Source: Castanea sativa
Lineage: Eukaryota > Streptophyta > Magnoliopsida > Fagales > Fagaceae
DNA length: 64,000 bases
Assembly (NCBI RefSeq): GCF_040712315.1
Contig: NC_134015.1
Location: forward strand, 14,951,095-15,015,094
Direction: 5' to 3'
Positions 55,884 through 64,000 of the stretch are shown here, one piece after another. Made by a program: the position numbers and the translations under genes. The notes beneath the pieces are model-generated. The model was given only the letters and a program-made list of their open reading frames with translations. It ran no database searches and was not told the DNA's origin. Every line of letters starts with the position of its first letter. Positions within the stretch are counted from its first letter, which is position 1.

Positions 55884-56720
55884 GAATAACTTGCACTAGT
55901 TCAGGAATTTATCAGCACTTTTTGTTTTGTTTTTTTAATTCAGTTGTTACAACAAGTGGAAGAGAGGTATTCAAATCCTAATTCTACTCATAAAAGAGAC
56001 CAGCTAATATCACTATAAGGCTCTTAGAAAATATATTAGTTCTTTTAAGTTTGAAATTTGGGAGATCTTGTTCTTTGTGTTGGTCTGCAATTGCTATCAT
56101 TTTTGTCAATGTGTCCTATGGAGTTGTATATTCCCAGCTACATTCACTCAAGCTAGCTATATCAAACTAATCCCATTTTTCCCATTAAATATGCTCAACT
56201 AAAAATCCAATAATTCTAGTTTAGTCAAGTAATCTTTTAAGTATGATCAATGGGATGTTGATCTTGTTGGTCTAAAACATTATATGTAGTGAGGTTTGTA
56301 AGTAGGTTTGTGTTTGTGTTTGTGACAAGTTTTGTTTGAATTTGTGTTTGTGAGTAGTTGTAATCCATATTGTCCATGAGGCTTGGAACTAGCCAAACAA
56401 AATTAAATATTTTTTCCTTAGGTAATTGTTTTATTTTATTGCTCCACTATTCCAAATCTCAACATTTGCCTTTTCCCTTTACTAGTCCTTTAACTTGTAC
56501 AACTTAATTCTTCTTTCTTGAAAAAATTTGAGAAATTTTTTACCATGAAAAGAAATTGAAATCAGCAACAGATCAAATGACCAAATTGTAGTTTTAATTC
56601 TGCTTTTTATTTGCATTACTATGTTTTCAAATTGGGTTATTCCCCCACGTGAATGAGCCTATTAATATAGAGAAAGAGAGATAGAGAAGTGACATACTCT
56701 GGCATTCAACAATGCAAAAC
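55884..56720. other. Intergenic, nothing recognised
   Basis: A/T-rich, with a GTTTGTG-rich stretch (about 56295-56360). No gene, no clear transposon ends. Confidence 0.45.
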
Positions 56721-56727
56721 AAACCTC

Positions 56728-56880
56728 AAGGGTTTGGCTTAGTGGTTTCCATGATATCCATGAGATTCTGGGTTCGAAACCTCTTGCTGATACCTAGGGC
56801 TCAAGGGATTCTTTCCTGTAATAACCATTGTGCGTAGAACGGGGAAACTGCACATGCCAAGGAGAATAGTCAGACACTCA
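56728..56880 (+). mobile_element. tRNA-derived SINE candidate
   Basis: A box A-like TGGCTTAGTGG and a box B GGGTTCGAAACC are spaced like an internal RNA polymerase III promoter. The rest does not fold as a tRNA (no matching acceptor stem). It is followed by about 80 bases of non-tRNA sequence; no clear tail or target duplication. Confidence 0.5.
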
Positions 56881-57069
56881 AAGAGGTTTGGATACTATGT
56901 TTAAAAACAAATGCAAAAGAACTCAAATCATGAAGACGAGGGAAGATCCACTAAATACATGGAATTCGATTAAGAAGTTCTCTTTTTCACTAATAGTGGA
57001 TATGGATGGAAGTCAAAGTCATCGTTTACCAAGGGAAGATCCACTAAATACATACCCATATCATGCTTC

Positions 57070-57831
57070 TCACCAAGTAGAGTCTAAATTTGAGTCCAGT
57101 CCCACTACTTCAAATTTCACGAACTCGCACATTTTGATGATAGGAGGTAATTTTGTGCTTTCACTAGTCCAACAAGAGATTCTACATAAAACCGTAACAA
57201 AATTCCCGAAACCTAGATCCAAGTCTTTGAATAGCTGCTTCAATGAGCTTTGAGGTATATAATAAAACCACAGATGATCAATTTTCATTTCTTCAAAGAG
57301 TTGCACTTTGAGCTCTCGTTTGAAACCATTGATGGAAATGTGGACATCACAATCATAACTGTAAGTATTTCCCATTGGCAGATCAAAAGCAAGGCAGAGA
57401 GCAAGTGTTTGAAATTCTGATCCGATCCAAAATATTATGGAACCTCCACTCTAATATTGGAATGACAATGGAATCATATTTCCTAGTACAACAATTTCAT
57501 AGCCACATCTAGTGTCTTCAAGATTAGAATTCAAGTATTTAGTTTCATGTTTATGGAACTCTGTCAAATGTACAGAGAAGTCAGAGGAGGAGAGCCATAA
57601 TCCGTTACACTCATCTTCATCAGAATTCAAGTATGCTTTTTCAAATTCAATATACTCGGTAACATCTATTGGGAAGCTGTACCAGCGAACTCCGTTGAAC
57701 ATTTTGTACCCTACCATTTCTCCAAACTGCATGAAAATTAGTGAGTTTTTAAGAAAATTGCAGTTGGTAATGAAATTTGTTTCTTCATAGCTTGAGAGAG
57801 AGAGAGAGAGAGACCTGATTCGATAATTCAC
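57070..57831 (-). pseudogene. TNL C-terminal post-LRR (C-JID-like) region
   Basis: Two frames: 57831-57451 (FGEMVGYKMFNGVRWYSFPI, NGLWLSSSDFSVHLTEFHKH) and 57375-57070 (YDCDVHISINGFKRELKVQL, DHLWFYYIPQ, IKMCEFVKFEVVG). The second matches the C-JID jelly-roll end of TNLs (DHLWLxYIP, VKxCGxxLVY). A GA microsatellite at 57791-57812 lies at the start of the first frame. A frame change lies between the two. Confidence 0.75.
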
Positions 57832-57919
57832 TTGATGACTTTGAATCCAAGGCTAAACAGTTTGATGCATGTACTTTTGTTATGCTTTGTGGAAGCCTTG
57901 GAATTTTTTGAAGCAATTT

Positions 57920-58779
57920 TGTTAGGTTCTAAAGATTTAGAATTAAATATTTAGAATTATTATTGTTTTGTGTTGGCAAACCGAGAACAAACATGTCTAG
58001 TCTACATGTTTAGGCAATGCTTAAATAAGGATGTTTCAAGTTTTGAAGTCCAGCTGATTGCAAAAAAGAAAAATGAAGTTCTGCCTTTCTTGACCGATCG
58101 AGAATTAGGCTCGACCGATCGAAAATCGCAGGCACAATTTTTGCAGAATTTTTAAACAGGCCCAAAGCCTACAAAAACATTTAGAGTTTCACTTAAACTT
58201 CTCTACATATAAAAGAAAAACCCTAGCCACGTTTTGAGGGTGTTGAAGAAGACTTGTGTGTTACTCTTTGTGAGGTTTTGTACCTTCTAATTACACAAGA
58301 ATCTACCGGAGCCAAAACTACAATCAAGCATTGGTAGAACTAGTTGCTGCATCAAGATCAACAAGTGAAGGTGATCTGAAACCTTTGAGTTGGATCTAAA
58401 AGTCACAAGCAAGGCAGCTGTAAATCCAAGAAGAGAAAGAATTCGTGGATTCGGAGCTTGCACGTGGTTGTGTTAGTAAGTTACTACATGAGGTAGCATT
58501 AGATTTAGGGTTAATTTTTTTGTAAAAACTTCAATTCTCTTATAGTGAATTTGGTTTACCTTGAGGATAGCTAGGTTAAATCCTCCCTGGGTTTTTACCT
58601 TGAAACGGTTAGTTTCATTGGTTTTCCTGGGTCATCATATCGTGGTGTTATTTATTTTCCGCTGCTTTGCATGATATGATATATTTGTGTTTAACCTAGA
58701 TCTGAAAATTAATCTAAGTAATCACTTGGATAATAAATTAGGTTAAACAATTTGTTTAAAGGGTCTAAACGAACTTACA
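57920..58779 (+). mobile_element. Solo LTR (860 bp) in the TNL pseudogene, TSD AATTT
   Basis: It starts TGTTAGGTTC and ends CGAACTTACA, flanked by AATTT on both sides (57915-57919 and 58780-58784). Same family as 2690-3536: both have a GACCGATCGAGAATTAGnCT block with CGACCGATC, the GAGCTTGCACGTGG block, and a CTAGGTTAAATCCTCC block. It interrupts the LRR part of the TNL gene. Confidence 0.92.
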
Positions 58780-58789
58780 AATTTGCACC

Positions 58790-59802
58790 CCTCAATATGA
58801 AGCGTATGTAATCTGGTAAAATCGATAATTCTTTTTGGGAGGGTAACAACATTGCTATTGTATATGTATAAATATTTCAATGTGTGGGTGCAACACAGTC
58901 AAAATAAAATCTACTTCTGAACGAATTTCAAAAAAGCTTAGTGTTAGTTTGATCAAGCTTGGAAATATATATCTGAAATCCTTTGGAAATATGACAGTGC
59001 CATAAAGACCAAGATCAGAAAGATGTTGCAATTCATAGATGCTACTTGGAAGATGTAACATATGGTCATCGGAACCGAAGAGTATGGTCCTAAGCAGAGT
59101 GAGATTCCCAAATGATGGTGGCAACACTAGTATAGTAGTCTCTCCCATTTCTAAATACTTTAAACTTTTCATCTCTGGATGAATGTTAGGGAATTTCTTA
59201 AGCTTTGAGCCTTGTAAAACATTAAAATATTCAAGAAATGTCATCACGAGGCAATTTGGAAGAAGTTGAAGTTCAGAGCAACCCTTGAGGCCCCATACTA
59301 CAAGCTAATCTAGACATCCAACAGATTGATGAACCTCCACTAAATTATTACAATTAGAAAGAACCAATTCTTTTAGGTTTGGGGTGGACATTGATAAGTC
59401 AGGTAATTTCGTAATGTATTTACAAGAACGAAAATCCATATATTTCAGGGTTATGGATTGTAAGCTCTGTAAAAAATAAAAATAAAAACAAATTCAGCTT
59501 CAAAAATTTTTAAGATATAGTTTTAAAAAATACCATGTTATAAATACACATGATCAATCATACCTTGAGAAGCTTGTCCAATCCAATGTTGCACTGTGGC
59601 ATCTTAAGTGCAATGATTTTTGAGGACAAAAAGTGGATGGTAAGGAAGATGAAGGATATTCACTCCAATCAATAAACCTTAATGCGTTAGGAAGATATTC
59701 AAGATCTCCACAAATGTGCACATTGCGAACTATAAGCAACCTGAGATTTTTAGAATATCCAACTTTGAATTGCTTCTTTATTGGTTCAGGCGAGCACAAC
59801 AT
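58790..59802 (-). pseudogene. TNL LRR region, 5' part
   Basis: The segment 59802-59554 has LRLLIVRNVHICGDLEYLPN and LRFIDWSEYPSSSLPSTF, the typical start of TNL LRRs, ending with a donor-like site. Segment 59247-58855 has LRRs of the form KSLKYLEMGETTILVLPPSF and HLSDLGLYG. Stops and frame changes separate the repeats. The LTR at 57920-58779 follows directly. Confidence 0.8.
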
Positions 59803-60129
59803 TATGCCTTGAATTTCATTCGATCCCTAGTTGGACAAAGCTAAGTGAATCACATCTTACAATAGAATTGATGAAATTTGTAATAATTATTAATTTTAGA
59901 CCAAAAAAAAAAAATCATACTACTAAACTTAAATTTTCATCCACAATTAAAAAATTTTAAAAATATTGAAGATGAAAATTCATTGCATCTACCATGTATT
60001 AAAAAAAGGAAAAATTGATTCAAAATTACTTATACCTCATCTTCAGTTAGCATGCTAACAACATCCTCATGACACCATATCCTACTACGTTTTTTCAGTT
60101 TTTTTTGGTGATTCTTGTCAAACGATTTC

Positions 60130-61166
60130 CTAGCCCATTTGTTCTATTAAGCCATGCATCATCAATTTGTTAAATCGATCAACAATTATAAGACACTTAT
60201 CTATAAGTTTTTGAATACCATAAACTAGGTATAAATTGCAACCTTCTAGTATATCTACAACATAATCCTTATCGAGTCCCTTATAGAAACATGCAATATC
60301 AAGGAAAATATCTTGTTCAGTTTCGCCCAATCCATCATAACTTCTTTTGAGTTTTTTTTTTAATGTCTTTGTTAGGAATTTCTTTATTTTGATCTAATGC
60401 ACTTTTCTATTCACATTTAGGTCTTCCACATATATCAGCACCCATTATTTTTAAAACTAAAGAAAGACCTTTGCCATAGCGTATAAATTGGTCAGCAAGT
60501 TCCCAATAACCTGCCTTAGGTTTATTTCTATGGAAGGAATAAATACTAAAGAGTTTGAGAGCTTCATCATTATTTAGTTCTTGAACCTTGTGGGTTAAAT
60601 GGCCTTTTCCAAAACTAGATAGCAATTGTTTGTCTCTTGTTGTTATGATGATTTTACTCCTATAAGCAGACCAATCAAATTCTCCAAACAAATTTTCTAT
60701 TTGTTCCAAATTTTCTTTATAACATTGATTCCACTATATTTGTTGTCCACCTTCAAATTTCTATCCCCCAAGATCTCAAAAAGAAGTGTCTCATGTAGTT
60801 TGATCATGCCATCATTTGTCATTGACTTTTCTCTGACATTCTCTAGATAGTTAAATCCTTCAAAATGATCATAAATTCTATTAAAAATAGCTTTTGTGAT
60901 TGTGGTCTTACCTATTCCACCAGGGCCACAGAGATCCCTACCATATGAACATCATTCGACTCAATATCTAAAAGCATGGTTTTTACACGATAATTTATTC
61001 CAACTGGATATTTAACAACAAATAATGGCGAGCAATTGAATCTAGCATTTGAGATTTCTTTGACAATGTCTTGAATAAAATGGGATTCAGGGTAGCTGCC
61101 AAGTAAATTCAAGAGGTTCAGTTTGTGCATTAAATTTGAAGTACTATCAATGAAAGCATATGGCAT
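60130..61166 (-). pseudogene. TNL NB-ARC domain
   Basis: It starts with SHFIQDIVKEISNARFN and VVKYPVGINYRV. A one-base shift near 60945 precedes the P-loop, GPGGIGKTT in the other frame. Then come FEGFNYLENVREKS, and RSKIIITTRDKQLL (RNBS-B), LKLFSIYSFHRNKP, a GLPLA equivalent reading GKGLSLVLK, FLDIACFYKGLDKDYV and MHGLIEQMG (MHD box with Gly for Asp). The kinase-2 LLILDD block is deleted between INVIKK and EQIENLFGEFDW (about 60715). Frames break near 60405 and 60335. Confidence 0.85.
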
Positions 61167-61312
61167 GAACTAATTCATAAGTTTGATAAATATCAGTATG
61201 TTAGCATTTTCATTTTCATTTTGGCAAGAAAAATTAGTTTTAGGTTACATTTGCACTTTTTTCTTTTTGGGAATATATTTTGGGTAGGTACAATTCTTTA
61301 GGTGTATATTGA

Positions 61313-61425
61313 TTTTTTTTTTTGTTGATACATCGATAGTTGGGGGTGAGAGGATTTAAACCCTAAAATGTCACCATTAGAAACAGCAAGAGGTGTCAAC
61401 CAATTGAGCTACAAGACTCTTGACA
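61313..61425 (-). mobile_element. tRNA-derived SINE in the TNL intron
   Basis: Read on the minus strand: GTGTCAAGAGTCTTGTAGCT, then CAATTGG (box A TAGCTCAATTGG), then GGGTTTAAATCCTC (box B), ending in a run of 11 A (61313-61323 as T). This is a common short plant SINE layout: a tRNA-like head with almost no body. It lies between the TIR and NB-ARC exons. Confidence 0.7.
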
Positions 61426-61936
61426 CTATATTGGATTTAATTGTCATTAGAAAAGATAACATTTTTTTTTTTTGCTTTATTGGTCAATAAAACCATGTGT
61501 TTGAATTTTATTGAGGAACCTAATGTACTTTACTTAATTTTTGTCCAGATAGTTTTAGCCCTCTATAATGATTTGGATGGAAAATCCAGTTAGGTGATAA
61601 CTTATATTTACTAGAACGAAAATTTAGAAATCATCAAGATATTTTGGGTACAAGTTTTTTAAATAAGTAATAAGGGGAGAAACTTCCATGAAATTGGTAA
61701 AATAAGTATTGAGATAGGCTTGGGTCTAATGTATCCTGGACCCAAGTACTTCAAAATTCTTCCATTTTTACCATTGGTTGCTAACTTCCGTAGTTAAAAT
61801 AAGAAGCCAAAAGAAATATAATAATAATAATAATAATAATATTCATAATAATAATTTAGCCAAAAAAAAAAACTAGTCCTAAAAAATTTGCGGAAGCTTT
61901 TCTTTAATTGTAAAATTAATGAGCATAACAAGCTAC

Positions 61937-62896
61937 TTACGCTCTATTTCTTTTTTTTGTAAAATACTTTTAGGAAAATATTTCACATTTTATCATGTTT
62001 GTTTTGTAGTAAAATAATGGGTTAAATGTAAAATATTTTCAGTCAAAAGAAAAATCAAACGCAAAAACTGTAAAATATTTTAAACTTAAAAAATCAGTAA
62101 AACATTTTACACTTTCTTCTCCTCTCTCACTCTTGACACTTTTTTAGCTTCTCCCACTCTCATAACTTTCTCAGTTGATCCCTCTCTCCATCTCTTAGCT
62201 CTCTCACTCACAAGGCCACAACCCTCTCATCCCCATCCATCTCACACAACCCATCTCACACTGTTGCCCACCCACTAACCAATGCCACTAATCCACTAAC
62301 CAATACCATTGACTGATGCCACAACCCTCTCTTCTCTTCTCTCTTGCATAGCCTTGGGTCCGACGACAGTCTTGAGTTTTTGGTGGCTACCTGATCTTGC
62401 CTCGGCTAGGGTTAGATTTTTAGATTATGTTCTTTGTTTCTTGGGTTTTTGATTTGGGTTCGTGGAGGTTTTTCTTGTTTGATGGTGGTTGTCTTTTGGG
62501 TGGTTTTTCCCATTTGGGTTTTTTTTTTTTTTTTTTTTTGGGTTTTTCTGATATGGATTTTTGGTTGGTGGTGGTTGTCTTTTGAGTGGTCAGTGGCGGT
62601 TGGTGGCGATTTTGGTGGTTGTTTTTTGACTGGTTGGCGGTGGTTTAGTGGCTGGTTTTGTTTTGGTGGCTATCTTTTCTTTTGATGTGGAGTCTTGGGA
62701 GGTGGGTGGTGGTGGTTAGTGCACCTATTGAGTTTTGAGAAATATGAAAAAGGTTTCATTTTACAATGAAACATACAATTGAAAAATGATTTCCATTGTA
62801 TTTTCATGTTGACAATCAAACATTGTAAAATGAAACTGTTTTATAGAAAATATTTTACATTTGCAAATATTTTACTTCGAAACAAACAGAGCGTAA
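61937..62896. mobile_element. Non-autonomous DNA transposon with TTACGCTCT termini
   Basis: The left end TTACGCTCTATTTCTTTT and the right end AAACAAACAGAGCGTAA are inverted copies; further in, both sides have TGTAAAATATTTT-like words. The inside is C/T-rich (62100-62350) then G/T-rich (62400-62720), unlike the flanks. It encodes no transposase; the 83-codon hydrophobic frame at 62434-62685 is low-complexity. The target duplication is not clear. It lies in the intron between the TIR and NB-ARC exons of the TNL pseudogene. Confidence 0.65.
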
Positions 62897-62939
62897 AAGT
62901 AAAACTCATGGAAGCACAAGTGTTGGCTTTAAATCCAAT

Positions 62940-62945
<6 letters not shown>

Positions 62946-62981
<36 letters not shown>
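62946..62981. repeat. Poly(A) run
   Basis: A run of more than 30 A in the TNL intron, just right of the TTACGCTCT element. It could be the tail of a retroposon, but no body is recognisable in front of it. Confidence 0.8.
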
Positions 62982-62982
<1 letters not shown>

Positions 62983-63194
62983 ATATAAATCACATAAAAT
63001 TGGTGATCATAACACACCCCTCCCATTTTAATCAAAATTTAGGACAAGTGACATTTAAATTTAAAAAAAATCTATTGATGATTTTCTTAATTTAAAAAAG
63101 TCATATAATTAAACCACACAAAATTGAATAAATGCCATTAATCTCATGTGTGGCTAAAATTGGAGTGGATATTATCTTTTTGTTAACCACATAC

Positions 63195-63676
63195 CATTGC
63201 TCGTAGTTCCAACCAGATATATTTGCCGCTTCATGTAGAGCTTCTCTCCTCCTTTGAATCTTCTTATTATCCTTAAATTTTTCTCCATGTTTAGTAAGGG
63301 CTTCCCTAAATTTTCCCTTTTGGTTACGTACATCTAATGGATCCACGTTGTAAAAAACTGGTCGCACCACCATCTGGTCATTCTTCTTGCACTCGATAAT
63401 CTTGATAAGTTTATCCAAACACTAGGTGGAAAAGGCATAGTTTTCAAATAATACAATTATTGAAATCATTGAGTTTTCAATAATCTTGAGAAGTTTCTCA
63501 GAAATGTTTTCTCCCCTTTGGAGTTTATCATCAATGAAGGTATTAAAACCACTATAATCCAAAGCCTAATACAAATAATCCATTAAACCAAGGCGGGTAT
63601 CTTCACCTCTAAAACTTAAGAAGACTTCAAAGTTCTTGCGTTGGTGGGTGACTCTTTTGTTGGTCATAAGAGCCAT
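63195..63676 (-). pseudogene. TNL exon 1, TIR domain
   Basis: The ATG at 63676 opens MALMTNKRVTHQRKNFEVFL, leading into the TIR-1 block FEVFLSFRGEDTR. TAG stops occur at codon 37 (63568-63566) and codon 85 (63424-63422). Then come CLDKLIKIIECKK, PVFYNVDPLDVRNQKGKF and AANISGWNYEQW at the exon end. CLDKL replaces the usual CLDEL. The length (about 160 codons) is normal for a TIR exon. Confidence 0.88.
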
Positions 63677-64000
63677 TAGGATTTTTGAGCAAATAGTTGG
63701 GAAGAGCTAAAAGAAAGAAAGAAAGAAAGAAATATAGATGAGATAAAAATTTGGAGGAAATCGATGAAGGTTGAGGAAAAAATTTGGACGCAGATAACTC
63801 CTGGACGCAAATGATGCATTGACCTGCATTGTCAATAAATGACTCAGTAAAGTGACCGACAACTTCAGAAGAGCATTAGATGTACAGTTTCTTTTGGAAG
63901 AGAAACCATATCCTTCTTTATCAGTAATATTTAGTGAAGTCTTGACATTCATATACGTGTTGATGCTTTGGCAGAGAGAGACAGGGGAGTGGGTTCACTT
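63677..64000. other. Upstream flank of the TNL pseudogene
   Basis: Sequence 5' of the TNL start. It has a (GAAA)n stretch (63710-63732). No TATA box chosen; no other gene seen. Confidence 0.4.

Larger units (their letters stand above)
57070..63676 (-). pseudogene. TIR-NBS-LRR (TNL) resistance-gene pseudogene
   Basis: A minus-strand TNL gene, an intracellular immune receptor family. Order: TIR exon (63676-63195), NB-ARC exon (61166 to about 60130), LRR parts (59802-59554 and 59247 to about 58790), post-LRR C-JID part (57831-57070). Lesions: two TAGs in the TIR exon, a frameshift before the P-loop, a missing kinase-2 block, MHD changed to MHG, and a solo LTR (57920-58779) in the LRR region. 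Splice sites of the TIR exon look normal (GT at 63194). It is not expected to give a working receptor. Confidence 0.88.

Noticed and set aside
56728..56790. Possible tRNA gene (box A and GGTTCGAAACC box B)
   Set aside because: No acceptor stem or proper anticodon arm can be formed; a SINE head is the better explanation.
61380..61425. Possible tRNA gene on the minus strand
   Set aside because: Box B is degenerate (GTTTAAATCC), the arms do not pair, and an A tail follows, so it is a SINE.
62434..62685. 83-codon hydrophobic ORF as a membrane protein
   Set aside because: It is a translation of a G/T-rich low-complexity stretch inside a transposon, with a run of Phe from a poly(T).

Overview
This is a piece of a plant nuclear chromosome. 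The genes have spliced GT-AG introns. The repeats are plant LINEs, Ty1/copia and Ty3/gypsy LTR elements, and CACTA, hAT and Mutator-type DNA elements. The remaining genes are plant families: a plant aldo-keto reductase, a rhamnogalacturonan-II xylosyltransferase, a BAHD/CER26-like fragment, an L10-interacting-MYB-like fragment and a TIR-NBS-LRR. TNL and xylosyltransferase genes point to a dicot. The repeat style suggests a woody dicot such as an oak relative, but that is a guess.

Layout. 1-2536: 3' part of a LINE (+). 2615-5065: copia debris whose LTR has long inverted ends, carrying a solo LTR. About 6130-13260: copy A of a segmental duplication, with a BAHD relic and a seven-exon aldo-keto reductase gene (minus strand, 344 codons, apparently intact). 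13624-19390: a nearly complete LINE (minus). 19490-25115: an RGXT/MGP4-type xylosyltransferase gene (minus) that has lost internal coding sequence. 25836-38355: a three-level nest, a Tat-type gypsy element inside a CACTA element inside a solo LTR, each with its own target-site duplication. About 38930-45440: copy B of the duplication, with a BAHD pseudogene and an aldo-keto reductase copy with a lost start codon and an internal stop. 45207-53900: a broken MYB/SANT-like gene split by a hAT-type element and a deleted copia element with an antisense ORF. 54862-55878: another solo LTR. 57070-63676: a TIR-NBS-LRR pseudogene (minus), cut by a solo LTR and carrying many lesions.

Only the copy A aldo-keto reductase looks able to make a normal protein. 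The rest is gene debris and retroelements whose nesting order can be read from target-site duplications. I found no prokaryotic-type system, CRISPR array, rRNA or functional tRNA gene. The least ordinary signals are the triple nest, a copia LTR with about 65-bp inverted ends beside a palindromic pol end, the antisense ORFs in two unrelated LTR elements, and the start-codon exchange between the aldo-keto reductase paralogues. All similarity statements come from reading the sequence by eye and from memory of the families; no search was run.
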